Shown: positions 1 to 11,499 of the stretch, piece by piece | Position numbering within the stretch: position 1 is the first letter of the stretch | Layout: each line of letters starts with the position of its first letter | DNA from: Haplomitrium mnioides | Lineage: Eukaryota > Marchantiophyta > Haplomitriopsida > Calobryales | Direction: 5' to 3' | DNA length: 64,000 nucleotides | Assembly: GCA_049999725.1 (NCBI GenBank) | Contig: JBNGIS010004247.1 | Location: 366,697-430,696 of the forward strand | The notes under the pieces: model-generated | The model's input: only the letters and a program-made list of their open reading frames with translations | What the model was told of the DNA's origin: nothing | Databases searched by the model: none | Position numbers and translations under genes: made by a program

Positions 1-85
1 AATCCTTTCAGTTAGCTACGGAATAGTTAGTGACCTTGGAAATTGGAAATTGAGCTATATATTTATTTCATATGTTGCATTTCAC

Positions 86-1497
86 TCATGTCACATTTGC
101 ATACAAGATTTGAGTTTTGATAGTTTTGTTGTGATCCTTCCAATTAGCCAGGGATTGGTGGGTAGTATGTGACACACATACAATTGGCCCACCCTCCCTC
201 TCTTTGAGACATAATAATTTTGTTTGTTGCAAATGACTGACTTGAGGCACCAATAGATGCGTATCGAAGTAAACAGTTGATGCAAAGAAACACTCAATCG
301 AACACTTGGCACATGTGCATTCTAGGGAGGTTTTGTCCAAGAAAGCTTTGATCATGCAAATTTGTAAATAATTTATCTTGGGAACGCAGTACTACCAAGA
401 TGTTGCTGTAACTCTAAAACCCAACTTGACCTACTTGGTGGCAATTAATTTCTGTAAGTTGTTCATATCCCATCAATATGTACAAAGGCTATTCAGTATT
501 GTTTGGCTATTGGCTAGGTTTGGCTGTACACACTCACAACTCATCCTTGACAACATTGTCAACATCTACGTTAGAGCGGGCTCATATGGCAATTTGTTCT
601 GTTTGCTTCTTCCAACATTTTCCTTGAGTAGAGTTTCACGATGTGGATTGCCAACATGACTCTTCACAAACTCCAGAAGTACTTTTTACTTTGTTATGGA
701 CGATGGTGATACCAACATCTCCATTAGGATATTATCAGAACACTTATCACAAGAATTGAATCATTTATGAAGAGATTGATTGAACAGAGAGACTCATTGG
801 TGGCTTGTCTTTGCTACCAAATAGGTAGAAGAGCAAAGGTGGCTAATTGTTGACCTCTTCAAGATGAAACAAGGGAGAGGGGTGGAGTGGTGGGAGAAGT
901 TAGCCACCTTTTATGTAGCAAAAGATAGAGTACTTCTCGAAATAGCAACACTATAGGAAGTGTTCTTGCATAGCATGATGCTTATTTTTTGCTCCCTATA
1001 ATTTTGCAAAAATAAATGAATATGGCCCTTTGAAATGTTTTGCAAGCTTTTCAAACACTTTGTCCACTTTAGCACAACTTTAACACTAGAGCATATACAC
1101 ATGCATGACACCAATTACCAGATCAGAATGTGGAACATTAGAATTAGAATATATACATAACATGGAAGTCGTTCCATAGTAGTACACTATACCTCAAGAA
1201 AAATATCTCGTGAGCTACTCATTAGAATCTATTGAAACATTTTCCCAACAACAATTTTTACATCTCCTTTTATTTGAAGAAACACAACAAGCAATTAGTA
1301 CATTCCAGTTGGAATCACAAAAAGAACTTATTAACAACAACCTATTGACAATGTACATTGAGCGGTGTTGGGTTAGATTTGTAATGAGCTCCAAGTTCTC
1401 CCTTTACAAACTTCTTAGCAAATCCTTACCATATACAGACATAGCGGGTGTTGCCAAATTCACGCTTTTGGTGCAGAGACTTATATGAGAATTTCAG
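86..1497 (-). pseudogene. Decayed coding-like stretch, unrecognised
   Basis: Read on the minus strand, one frame from 1,114 down to 86 has fewer stops than expected for AT-rich DNA. The last 89 codons (355 to 86) are open and contain a short Cys-rich piece (CTCAKC). A second minus frame covering about 1,490-1,210 also reads as protein-like with only a couple of stops. I recognise no family in either part. The stretch lies just left of the CACTA arm and could be a decayed transposon or host-gene fragment. Chance openness is not excluded. Confidence 0.2.
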
Positions 1498-1799
1498 AAG
1501 GTATCCATCACACTTTTCAAATCCAAATTTGATGAATTTATGGTTTAAACAAAAGAAAAAACGTCACAAGAAATTCTCCCTCATAGTGAGAGTTTTCTTC
1601 CCTTATTTCTAATGCACAACACACATTGATACCAACGCCCTTCATGTTTACTGCACTATTGTTTGCACTTGCTCTCCTCCCCTTCCGAAAATCTTAGGTA
1701 TCCAAACCCCATGTTTTCTTGGGTTTTCATTGGAATCGTAAGCGAGCCTATAGTTCGTTTTGGAAAATAGATCCTTGAGCGCATCTAGCCTATGATCTA

Positions 1800-2110
1800 G
1801 AAGATTGATGCTTGTGTGTGCATAGACTTTGATGTGCAAGTTGAAACCTCATGCACTCATAGACTCTACTATGAAACTTAAAACCTAAGTTCAACATAGT
1901 CTTTGTTACAATGTTTAGATGTTCAACTCGGATTCCTATGCATGCAGAGACTTTGGTGTGGAAGTTCAAGCCTTCCACATGTACTAACTCTAATATACAA
2001 CCCTCAACCTTCTACATACAAAGATTATTGTATAGAACTTAGATTCTACAATGCTCAAAGACTCTCTTGTAGAACTCAAAACCTTTTGTTTGGAAGACTC
2101 TGGTCAAAAA
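1800..2110 (+). repeat. Subterminal degenerate CACTA motif block
   Basis: Several spaced copies of a degenerate motif occur here, such as gtgcatagactttg, actcatagactct and cctatgcatgcagagactttgg. The same motif in better-preserved form (tatgcgtgtatagg, tatgctcgcatagg) lies at 39,235-39,440 at the same distance from the other CACTA terminus. Comparable subterminal motifs are transposase-binding sites in En/Spm elements; that role here is inferred. Confidence 0.5.
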
Positions 2111-2592
2111 CTTGGAGATATTGTTTGTTTAGACTTTGAAGTAAATTTCTAAAGCCACTAGCATTTTTGATTCTGAACTATGACTTCATTGCTTATATGA
2201 TTCTCTCAATTATAAAATATTTTTAATTACTAAAACCTTCTAAAATATGGTCACTTAATTAAACCTTTACGTGCATGGATTTTCAACTAGAAAAGAAAGT
2301 TTTTTTTCTTGTTTTCTTGCTTGAACTTGATTATAGAGCTCCAAAATCCATGCAATGTTTTGTTTTGTTCCTTATTATAGCCTAGAATTCCAAACTCATT
2401 CCCTTGATTTCTAGTCTGCTTGGGTTTTTTTTCTCATGTTTTCTTTTTTTTTTTCAAAAAATAAGTTTAAGGAACACTATGTCTATGTGCTCACAGAGTT
2501 TGTGCAACCAAAGGTATTTCAAAATAACTTATTCTAACGTATATTTCAATTTTTGGGCTTCAAAATGTAATAAAAAGAAAATGCAAGCCTCT

Positions 2593-2786
2593 TGTAAAAA
2601 CATACCATAATTTTTATACTTTCCAACGATCTTGAGATTNNNNNNNNNNNNNNNNNNNNNNNNNNNNNNNNNNNNNNNNNNNNNNNNNNNNNNNNNNNNN
2701 NNNNNNNNNNNNNNNNNNNNNNNNNNNNNNNNNNNNNNNTGTAAAAACATACCATAATTTTTATACTTTCCAACGATCTTGAGATT
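2593..2786. other. 100-N gap flanked by identical 47-bp ends (assembly artefact)
   Basis: The 47 bases before the gap (2,593-2,639) are repeated exactly after it (2,740-2,786). Contig ends that overlap but were not merged give this pattern. The CACTA arm is therefore probably continuous here, and the Ns plus one 47-bp copy should collapse. Confidence 0.85.
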
Positions 2787-3006
2787 TTTAATATTTTCAT
2801 AAAAATTATAAATATTGTTCGATTTTTCGTAATAAAATTGATTCTTACTCTATCTTGTTTGTTAAAACGGCATAAAATAAAGCTCTAAAACTCATGTAGT
2901 TTTTGTTTTAAAAAAATAATCTTGTTTTTTTTAGCTCAGAAAAAATGTTTTTTCGTGAAAACAAAAGTTCATGCTTTGAGTAGCATGTTCTTGGTTCAAA
3001 GTAGTG

Positions 3007-3586
3007 ACTATTCTTTACACTCACATCTCACAATCCATTTTTCCTCTCTCGGCTCCAACCTTCCTTCTTCTTTCCAAATGATAGACCTCTTAAATGATTG
3101 AATTTAGTGAGAATCATTTTAAACCTTGCTATTTCTCGGAACAGATTAACACTCCTTCAATCCTTAATCAATCTTTTGTTTATGCTCCCTTCCCTTACAC
3201 TTTAACATTCAAACTTTTGATCCTTACAAAATTTTGAGACAAATCTTCTGTGAATATTTCTTTACTCATGAAGGGTTTTTCAAATATAGGGTATTAGCCT
3301 CAAAGTAGGCAACATAAACAAGAAAGACAAGACAATCTCTTGATGATTCTAGATAGACATAGCTACTTTGAACTAACATCTCCAAGCAACACTAAGTTTT
3401 ATCCTATCATTTTTGAATTAATTCCTATGAAATTGGAGTCTCATTCACTCCAGGTTCTCTTTGAACTTCAACTATCTTAACTCTTAAGATTTCCTCTACA
3501 AATATTCGGATACCCAACACAACTTTGGAGGAGAAGAAATGGAAAAAATCCAAAGAGGAAACCTTAAGAGTTAAGATAGTTAGCAC
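3007..3586. other. Unassigned spacer between CACTA arm and LTR fragment
   Basis: No coding frame or recognised repeat is visible except a hairpin: 3,470-3,497 and 3,554-3,581 are inverted copies differing at one position, separated by 56 bases. Confidence 0.6.
3470..3581. repeat. 28-bp inverted repeat (hairpin)
   Basis: The left arm aactatcttaactcttaag... at 3,470-3,497 is matched in inverse orientation at 3,554-3,581 with a single mismatch. The right arm sits only a few bases from the start of the family F LTR fragment. It may be a small foldback or a product of a rearranged junction. Confidence 0.8.
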
Positions 3587-4086
3587 CTGCTGGAACAGAG
3601 CATACTCCGTTCCTCGTTGTCGTCATTGCCTTCCAACTGTCATTGCATTCTTCCTTCCTTCCTTCTGATTCTATTTAATTCTACATGCGATGAGAGCGCC
3701 TTCCCCCCTTCCCTTCCTCGAGCCCTGCCGGGACCCCGATAGTCAAGAACACAGATGTAGCTTCTTGCCTTGCTTTAAGCTCCTCTTCTGTTGTCAAGTT
3801 ATTGATTCCATCCTCTTCCAATATCCAGCTCTGTGGCCCTGAATCTTCTTCCTTCTAGCCCGTTCCATCCTCCGCCTCTTGTAAGGTCCCCTTATAGTCT
3901 CTGGGGAGAGTCTTCTAGTCTTCCATCATTCTGATTCTAATTTCCTCGTTCCAATCCCCTCCAAATCGCCTATATTGGTTACTCCAATGCCTCCAAAATA
4001 CCTTTGCGCATAAAAACAGAGAAATGCTCCGATGGGGCCTCCTGACTCTCCAATTTTTTGTTAGTGCCCTTAATCATTGGCTGACA
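3587..4086 (-). mobile_element. Family F LTR fragment (5' end of LTR)
   Basis: On the minus strand the piece begins TGTCAGCCAATGATT at 4,086, matching LTR starts at 7,469, 15,190, 33,267 and 55,179. It then follows the same order of sequence blocks (aat-tc-gag motif, the CT-rich stretch, the gagagcgcc block) for about 500 bp before similarity is lost. No internal domain is attached, so it is a truncated LTR. Confidence 0.75.
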
Positions 4087-4496
4087 AGTGAAAAGAGCTA
4101 CAAGGATTGAAAGAGTAAAAGAGCATGAAATGGGAAAAACTAAGGGAGTTTTAGGTGTGCCTTCAAGACCCGTGAAATTGTTTCATATTCTAAAAGTCTC
4201 TTGTGATTTAAAAGAATGTATGAAGAGAAGAAGGGTGTGGAATTGGATGTGTCTACATTGTTTCAATGATTGGAGATTGTACAGATTGATGTGTGAGAGG
4301 TTGACATTGCTATGTTGGTGAGGAAGACTCAATTGTTTGTGACAAAGGAGGCAATGAAGGAAATTTATAGGCTACTAGAGGAGGATTGTTTTGAGAGGAT
4401 GCTGAAAAGGGATGAACATGTGGGATATCTAGTTGCAAAACTCACTTTGAAAAATGATTGGTAAAAGATTCCAAAAATATGAGGAACTCACTCCTA
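4087..4496 (+). pseudogene. Decayed ORF between two LTR pieces, unrecognised
   Basis: In the frame that passes 4,217-4,462 the translation is protein-like and charged (for example YEEKKGVELDV, EAMKEIYRLLEEDCFERM). Its stops fall at TAG, TGA and TAA positions where Trp or Gln would fit. No family is recognised. It lies between two F LTR fragments of opposite orientation, so it could be captured sequence or the body of another element. Confidence 0.25.
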
Positions 4497-5439
4497 AGGT
4501 GCACTAACATTCAGAGGTGGATCGATACTCAAAGGAGAAGAGAGTTCTCTTGGCTAGGAGACGTGAGAGGCAGCCAAGAGGAACCAAGGGTCATCTCAAT
4601 TTGGGTTCACGTAGGGGATTCAGCCCCAGTAGCACTCGGAGGGTGTTGTTGGTTTACATATCAAGGGGGACCAAAGGCAAGGTGTGGCTGCATGAGTGCC
4701 CACGAATTGCGGAGAAGATCCTGTTGAGGTCTCGAGTGGAGAGTGTTCCAGCAGCCGGTAGGACTATCTTCCAGTGGTGGAAGTTAATCATACCTCTTTT
4801 AAGCTTGTGGAAGTGAATCCAAGTCCCTCTACGACGGAGAGTATAAACTAGCTGGTGATGTGTGTGTGAGTCGGCAGGCCGAAGTGTGAGGCATCGCAGA
4901 GGAGACTCAGGTGGTGTCTCGAGTTGTTGGCCGATGCCGCTTTGCTCTTCTATTGATTATACAGTGTAGACATGTTTAAGGTCTTCACTGTATAGTGGTG
5001 AATAAGTATTAAGGGCATTGTAGTAGAAGTAAGAAAGTGCATTGAGGGTAGTAAGGGTGCTAGAGTAGCTGGCCACTGTAAATGTTCTGTGCAGAAGTGT
5101 GTTTAGCTCTTCGGAGCAGTCTTGTTAGTATTCTTCTCTCAAAATTGAGGTACATATGCAGAGTTGCGAGCCGAATCCTAGCATGAACAGTAAGTCGCTA
5201 GAAAGACAAAACTGAGTGGGTCTGAACTTGCCTTGGGTGGTGAGTGAGGAGAAAGAGGGGGCTGCAATTCTTGGGGTTAGTGTTGAGCGAGCCACCACCA
5301 GGAATCTTACAGCCATTAGTAAGTAGAAGAGATAAATCAGGGTCTAGGGCCATCTCATAAAATCCCCTCTTAAACCGTGTCACTCCCCTCCCTCCGAATT
5401 ACCTCTTTGTGGGTTGAGACAGAAGAGAAGGGAGTGACA
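4497..5439 (+). mobile_element. Family F LTR fragment (3' part of LTR, plus strand)
   Basis: From the ...cattcagaggtggatcg... block onward this matches the 3' 40 percent of LTR C (about 56,880-57,757) in the same order, including the ggaagtgaatccaag and taaactagctg blocks. It ends at ggagtgaca (5,439). The bases after it (acacttttg) are not the primer-binding site that follows the LTRs of B, B' and C, so no internal domain is attached. This fits a solo LTR or a 3' LTR remnant whose 5' part was lost. Confidence 0.75.
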
Positions 5440-6085
5440 ACACTTTTGTATTCTCATCAAGAATATTGCAAAACAAAAGCCTTTTTTCTCAGACCTTTGC
5501 GTCACAATAAGGGTGCCTCTTTGTACTCTCAGCTTAGTTTATTGGCTAGGCGAGAAAAATGAACTTCAAAAATTTCTTGGTCACTTAGTTACTCTTTCTT
5601 ATAATGACTCTTAGCAACACATTTTTGTGGCTAGTCAGTGGGACAACAATGTGGTTTCAATTTATCAAATCAGATTTCAATATATCTCCAATATGCTAAT
5701 TGGGAACCATCTTTTAGATGACTAACTTTAGATCTTCAAAGTAAATATCTCTAGCCTCATCTCTTAAAACAACACTTGATTCTATTTGCTCATCTCTAAA
5801 TCTCTAACTAAGCAAATTTTGAGACTCTCTTCATCCCTTGTGCTTCATATCCTCCATTTTTCTCAAAAACATAGCTTGGAATATCATTTTCCACTACTTT
5901 CCTTCTAAAAACTGCCTCACAAACGAGTTCACTCAACACACCCTTTTTTTGTTCTTTTTTTCTTTTTGCCTATTAAAGCTCAACATGAAGTATTTAGCCT
6001 TCCAACAACCAAAAAAACACACAAACAACACTTACACAATGTAATAGACTAAAGAGCACTGCATTGATCCCTTTCTCAACCCATT
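5440..6085. other. Unassigned AT-rich spacer
   Basis: No convincing coding frame, terminal repeat or RNA gene is visible. Short open frames here have no recognisable content. Confidence 0.5.
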
Positions 6086-6609
6086 GTTTGAATTGACACC
6101 CCGGACCAATGATATGGGTGAGTATGCCTCCACCACAAAAGTCAATGGTGCAACGAGATATTCTCCCCACTCACCCTTGCACAAAGCAGGCTAGAAGCAC
6201 CGTGTGTCAGAAAAAGTGTGCAACCTAAGAGATCTATCTGCACTTGGTCCTACCATAAAGAACTGATTCACACCCCATCTAATGCTCCTACACCCAATAC
6301 TTGGTTCACTTTGTTGGCATAAGCTCTCCAATGGAAAGCTCTTCAAAGGGTTGTGGCTTTCATTGGAGAGCTTATGCCAACAAAGTGAACCCAAGTATTG
6401 GGTGTAGGAGCACTACATAGGGGGTGAATCACTGACTCATGGTAGAACCAAGTGTGGAGAGATCTCTAAGGTTACACACTTTTTCCAGTACATGTTGCTT
6501 CTAGTTAGTTTTGTGCAAGGGTGAGTGGGGAGAGTATCTCGCTACACCAATGACCTTTGAAACTAGGTGGTGGAGGCATCCTCACCCCAATAGGGGTGTC
6601 AACCCAAAT
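6086..6609. repeat. Foldback: two 254-bp inverted arms, 16-bp loop
   Basis: The left arm (6,086-6,339) and right arm (6,356-6,609) are imperfect reverse complements along their whole length. The innermost 50 bases, around ggcataagctctccaat, are almost identical, and divergence increases outward. Such long-armed palindromes occur as foldback or MITE-like elements or arise by inverted duplication. No coding capacity is visible. Confidence 0.9.
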
Positions 6610-6894
6610 ATCCTCCTCTTCCTTGATCTCGCAATAGAGTGTCAAAGAATGAGGCCTATGCTGCTGGGCTCTACCTTCCAAGGGTTGTACAACAACCCAC
6701 TAAGGATTGATTAGAGTTTTTTATGCCTCAACTTATCCAAAGATTGAAAGCAATTGTGTTGCAATCTGTTAATAATTTCAGCTAGACTAGCCATGTAAAT
6801 TTATGCATAAGGTGGTTCAACATGTAAACAGTTTTCTAAAGAAGAAGTTACATATCAAGTACAATCAATTCCGATGCTTGACAAGAGCCGCTAG
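6610..6894. other. Unassigned spacer
   Basis: No gene or recognised repeat is visible between the foldback and the truncated LTR of copy A. Confidence 0.5.
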
Positions 6895-7469
6895 AAACAA
6901 CAAAACTCTGATAGAAGGATGAATGCGAAAGAATGAACCTATTGGACTCTGAGCATGCCCGTTAGCACACGGTGGGACAGGGAGTCCTCCAACCTCTCGT
7001 GCTAGTGCTCCCTTCTGAATGTCATTTCATTCTTACTTCCCTCTCATTCTATTTGATTCCAACTGCATTGAGAGCGCCCTACTACTACTCTGATCATCAA
7101 GAATAACAAATGTGGCTCTTTGCCTTTCCTTAAGCTCCTCTTCTGTCATCGAATTGTTGATTCTATCTGTGCCCTCCCAATCTTTGTCTCTTGGCCTTGA
7201 ACCTTATCCCATGTGGATCAGTCCATCACTAGCCTCCTTGTGAGTCCCTTAGTAAGATCTCTAGAGAGTCTCTTGTCCCCCATCTTGATTTTGATTTCTA
7301 CACTCCAATTCGCTTATGGATGAGTAGTTGAACAATCCCCTCTCTAAATCACCTATATTGGATACTCTGATGCCTTGGAAATGTCTTCACACCTAAAAAT
7401 AGAGAAATGCTTCGATGACACTTACAAAATTTCGAATTTTTCATTAGTGACTCAAATCACTGGTTGACA
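6895..7469 (-). mobile_element. Copy A 3' LTR, truncated (family F)
   Basis: On the minus strand the LTR starts TGTCAACCAGTGATTTGAG at 7,469, directly after the integrase end. It aligns with 15,190-14,580 for about 575 bp and stops at aaaactctgatagaagg. The remaining 1.8 kb of the LTR is missing. Confidence 0.8.
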
Positions 7470-7634
7470 TAACGCCCCTTCTAAGTGCAAAGCAACCCCA
7501 CAAGCACCCTCTCCTTTCACCGTTCTCTATCTTAGTGTCGTTGATCTCCCTTTCACAACACCACATATTCACATATGATACAACTTCTTGATTGGCTACT
7601 TTTCTGTACACATCTGAGCACTCCTCACGAGTCT

Positions 7635-8669
7635 TCATTGGCTTCCCTCATCTTCCCCCCTAACCCTATAATTCTTGAGGCGATTGTAATGGATTTGATT
7701 GGTGATTTTACCACCCTCCAAGTTCTCCAACTCTGCAGACCTATTTTGATGAAGCCAGGTGAGAACAAAAAGTCTCATCCACCTTGTGTGCATCTTTCTT
7801 GGAAAATGCACAAACATGTTGTCATACAACAACACTAAATGTCCCTCTTGGATATCCATTAACTTCAGCTTCATGTAATGTTGCCCTTTCTGCAACTTTT
7901 GTTGGTGCTTCACTCAATGTTGAGCTCGCTCTCAGCCCACTTTTAGTTTCTCCAACTAGTACAATTGCTCCATCCTACTCGGTTCTTCCTCTAGCTTTAC
8001 CTTTTGCAACACTCTTCTTGTCGGCACTTCAAACTTCCCTAGTACTAGTGAGTGTTTTCCGAAGACAAGAAAATAAGGACAATGACCCGTTGTGGTCTTG
8101 TTAGCCAAATTGTACGCATAGGTTGCTATTAGCAACTAGAGATCCCAATCAAACTTATTTTCTGATACAGTCTTCTTGAGAATCTTTCCCATGGTCCTAA
8201 TGGCTCGCTTTGTCAACCCATTGGCCTACAAATGGTAAGCTGTTGTGCATTGTTGCTTGATCAGGTATCTATCTATCAAATATTTGATCACCTGATTGAC
8301 GAAATGCTTTCCCTTGTCACTTACCAATTCCATGGGTGCTTCGAATCTACAAAACATCTGCTCGTATAGGAAGCTCGTCGTTGTCTTTGTGTCATCTTTT
8401 CGAGTGGCTCTCACCTTGACCTACTTGGTGGCATAATCTATGGCCAGAAGGATGTATTGGTTCCCTCTTTGGGTGGATGGTGCTATCAGCCCAATGAAAT
8501 TGATGCCCCATTTCTCAAGTGGTCCTAGTGTAGAGATCGGAACTATCGGGTGACATAGGCTAGCTACGGGTTTCCTCCTCCTTTGGCAAGCGTTACACTT
8601 CTTCACAAAGAAGTGTATATCTTTGTGAAGAGTTAGCCACCAGTATCCCACATCCAACACTTTTTTCAC
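7635..8669 (-). pseudogene. Copy A integrase, decayed
   Basis: Read from 8,669 downward. A zinc-binding part ends in CNACQ, followed by the start of the catalytic core (WGINFIGLIAPS, then LAIDYATK). A piece with ELVSDKGKHFVNQ contains the second catalytic Asp and a TAYHL motif. The C-terminal block near 7,890-7,700 (GHLVLLYDNMF...FPRKM) is the usual integrase C-terminal segment of plant gypsy elements. The glutamate region is broken between about 8,226 and 7,913. The pieces sit in different frames, so the gene is dead. Confidence 0.85.
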
Positions 8670-8815
8670 AGTGATATCAGCTGCAAAGTGGCCTCCCTTT
8701 TCTTCTCCGTGTAACGCTTACATCACCACTATGGCTTGGTCCCGTTCCTGACACGTTCTAATCATACCATCAAAACCCCGCTTGTGGAACACTCCTTTCA
8801 CCATCAGATATGACT

Positions 8816-9391
8816 TCATTCTTCAGAGAAAGAATGTTTCCTACTGCCCTTTGGTTCATGTGGCGAGAGAAGAAACTCAATGATATCGGCATAATCTGTT
8901 GGCTTCCTTGCTCTGACATGAAACAAGTTTTCATCTAAGAAAGCATTGTCCACCCCTTCTTTGTTGATCGGCCTGTCTACTTGAGAGAAGAAATCAGCAT
9001 TTCTATGCACCTTCCTTGGTTTAATATGCACCTCGAAATTGAGCTCCTGCAATAGAAGCATCCACCTTGCAATTCTCCCGTCACATTGGGTTTATTTACC
9101 ATGTATTTTTAACACATTGTGATTTGTGAGAAATATCATTTTGTGATGAAGGAAAAAATGCGTGAATTTCTTCAGGGTGTAGATGATCCCTAATGCCTCT
9201 AGATCGATGGCAGAAGAATTCTTCTCTACGGTAGACAGCAACCTTTTTGCAAAATAAATGGGATAATCTTGGCCTTCCTCATCCAATTGACTGAGCACTT
9301 CTCCTATATAGAAACCCGATACGTCAATCATCACATTGAATTCCTTCCCCCAACTAGGTGGCATGAGAACTAGTGGGCATTCATGAGCCAC
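8816..9391 (-). pseudogene. Copy A RNase H, decayed
   Basis: Minus-strand pieces read FNVMIDVSGFYIGEVL (first catalytic Asp), YPIYFAKRLLS, then SAIDLEALGIIYTLKKF (catalytic Glu) and FLTNHNVLK, where the expected TDH Asp is replaced by Asn. The end reads LLLQELNFEVHIKP followed by NADFFSQ, the usual close of gypsy RNase H. There is at least one frame change. It degrades the RNA strand during reverse transcription when intact. Confidence 0.85.
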
Positions 9392-10350
9392 TACTTCAGC
9401 TTATTAAAGTTGGACAACCTCTCAGGTGTGGGTTCAAAGTCACTTCCCTCCTTTGTCATTTTTGTAAGAGGGAAGGCTAACAAGGCAACTAGGTGATGAA
9501 TCTCTAATAGTAGCCCACATATCCCACAAAACCTTGCACCTCCTTCAAATTTGTTGGGAATGACACCTTCAGTCAAACATTGACCTTCTCCTGGTCCATC
9601 TTGATTACTCAGATGGATATTATTTTGTCGAGAAGCACTCCTTCCTTCACTCCAACGAAGCGCTTCTTCGGATGCAACTGTAATCTCGTCTCCCGACAAC
9701 ACTGGAAAGTGAGCCTCACATCTCGCTCATGGTCACGGATCTTGCCGTACACCACAAAGTCATCGATGAAAATCTCCAAGAATTTTCTCAAATATTCATG
9801 GAAGATATTCATCATCATTCTTTGGAGTGTTCCAAGCACATTACAAAGTCCAAACGGCATCCTACGGAAGGTGAACACCTCCCACTCTATAGTGAATGTC
9901 GTCTTCAGTTGATCCTCCTCTCTGATCCAGATCTAATTATATTTTGAGTAGCCATCCATGTAACTATACATTTCTTGCCCGACTACTAAGTCCAACACCC
10001 CATCCGTGAATGACAAAGGATAATGATCCTTCTTTGTTGTCTTGTTCAGCTTTTGGAAATCTCGGCATACACAAATCTTTGGCTTCTCATTTAGTCGACG
10101 ATGGCACTACTACTAGAGGTGACACCCACTCGGTGTTTAGAATAGGGTGGATGAAACTTCCAACAACTTGTCAATCTCCTCTTTCACTAGTAGAGAGAAT
10201 CATGGATTCATTTGATATTGACATTGTCTCATTGAAACTGCCATAGGTTTCAGTTTGATTATATGCTCTCCCAATTCTCTCGAAATGCCCTTCAGGTCCT
10301 TATAGAGATATCAGTGAAGTTTTTGAGGCTCGGAACTAAGGCTCCTTCTT
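9391..10350 (-). pseudogene. Copy A reverse transcriptase, decayed
   Basis: The segment read from 9,878 to 9,609 contains FRRMPFGLCN and the catalytic FIDDFVVYG, then CRETRLQLHPKK and the FFGVKEGVLL-like motif. The N-terminal fingers (10,300-9,900) are recognisable only with frameshifts. It is interrupted by stops and frame changes throughout. Confidence 0.85.
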
Positions 10351-10924
10351 TGGTCATAGGTAATCCCGCTCTCACGTGGAATTTTTGACCCTCTTGCATG
10401 ACAACCTCCCTATGTTGCGCAGCTCTTACTACTCCCACTTCATTCCTCTAGAGTGGGTCATCTTCCTCTTCTAGGGTTGCCAAACTTAATCTTCCATGTA
10501 CTTGATTTGTCCCACTTTCGCCTTCATGGGTGTGCTTGCCGAGGAATCTCGACTCCCCTTCTAGCTCAAGATTGGCCATTTGATTTTCATCAAAGCTCCA
10601 ACATCTCCATCCGCACCAAATTTTGTTGTCACACTCCTCGTCAACTCTATATGGTTGACTACCACCATGCCTCCTCCCAATATATCTTCTTTTGTGGCCT
10701 CCTCAACCGATTGGACCCAGTAATGGCACTCTCAGTCGGCCTCATCATTCGACAATTCACTATCATATTCCTCTTCCGCTTGCGTCTTCCCTTGGTGTGG
10801 AAGGGCTCCATAATGAACAATTGCTCTTTTAGAACCAAACATCAAAGTAGAATTCCCCCAATTTCGCAAGACTCGAGAGCTCCATACAACCATGGTCTTC
10901 CGATCAGAACGGATAGGGAGAAGT

Positions 10925-11200
10925 TCATGTTGGATGCATCACAAGATAGTTCAATTGGAATTTTGCTTCTCCAATGATGGTGGGTATCTCCAATAGAGCT
11001 CTCAACGGCCTAACTCGTGATCCATTGGCCAATCTCATGATTTGAGTGGTGGGTTGAAATTCCTTGAATCCCAATTGATCTGCACTCTCCTCAGTCATGA
11101 TGTTGACACCTGCTCCTTTGTCCACTAGTACCAACAAGAGGGTACACTTAGCGATCTGAATGTCAATTTCAATGGCTCCCTTGGCACCGTACACGAGACT
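10925..11200 (-). pseudogene. Copy A retropepsin-like protease
   Basis: An 89-codon open piece carries VDKGAGVNIM, the active-site DxGAG motif of retroviral-type aspartic proteases, followed by LGFKEFQPTTQIMRLANGS. Copy C has DGGAG in the same position and copy B has DGRAR, so the motif is decaying differently in each copy. The catalytic Asp is retained here. Confidence 0.8.
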
Positions 11201-11499
11201 CAGATTTGTTGTCCTACCTACCCATGGTAGCCTTCTCCTTCTCTTGAGATCCCATCATCAATTCTCTCAATTGCCCTCTCTACAGTGGGCTAACTCTGAT
11301 CAACTACCCCATTGTGGCCATGACTAGGCAATCTCGGACATCTACTTGAATGCTAAAGAGAACATGCTTCATTTCTTCTACTAGAGGTGTCACCGCTTCC
11401 TTGCTCTTTTAAGGCTCTTTTAATGCCTACTACCTCTTAACTTCCTTCAGAGTCTCCTTAGCCTCGTTATGCTCCTCTGCAGCATCCACTTCCCTCAGG

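Larger units (their letters stand above)
1690..3006 (+). mobile_element. CACTA-type element, one terminal arm (copy 1)
   Basis: The plus strand ends in ...GTTCAAAGTAGTG at 3,006, the reverse complement of the CACTACTTTGAAC start at 38,147. The two sequences remain alignable inward for about 1.3 kb in opposite orientation, including the stretch around the Cys/Gly-codon-poor AT-rich block and the subterminal motifs at 1,800-2,100 (variants of TATGCGCGCATAGACTTTG). CACTA/TAGTG termini with subterminal repeats are the hallmark of CACTA (En/Spm) DNA transposons. No transposase and no matching left terminus were found, so this is a truncated arm. The left limit is approximate. Confidence 0.7.
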
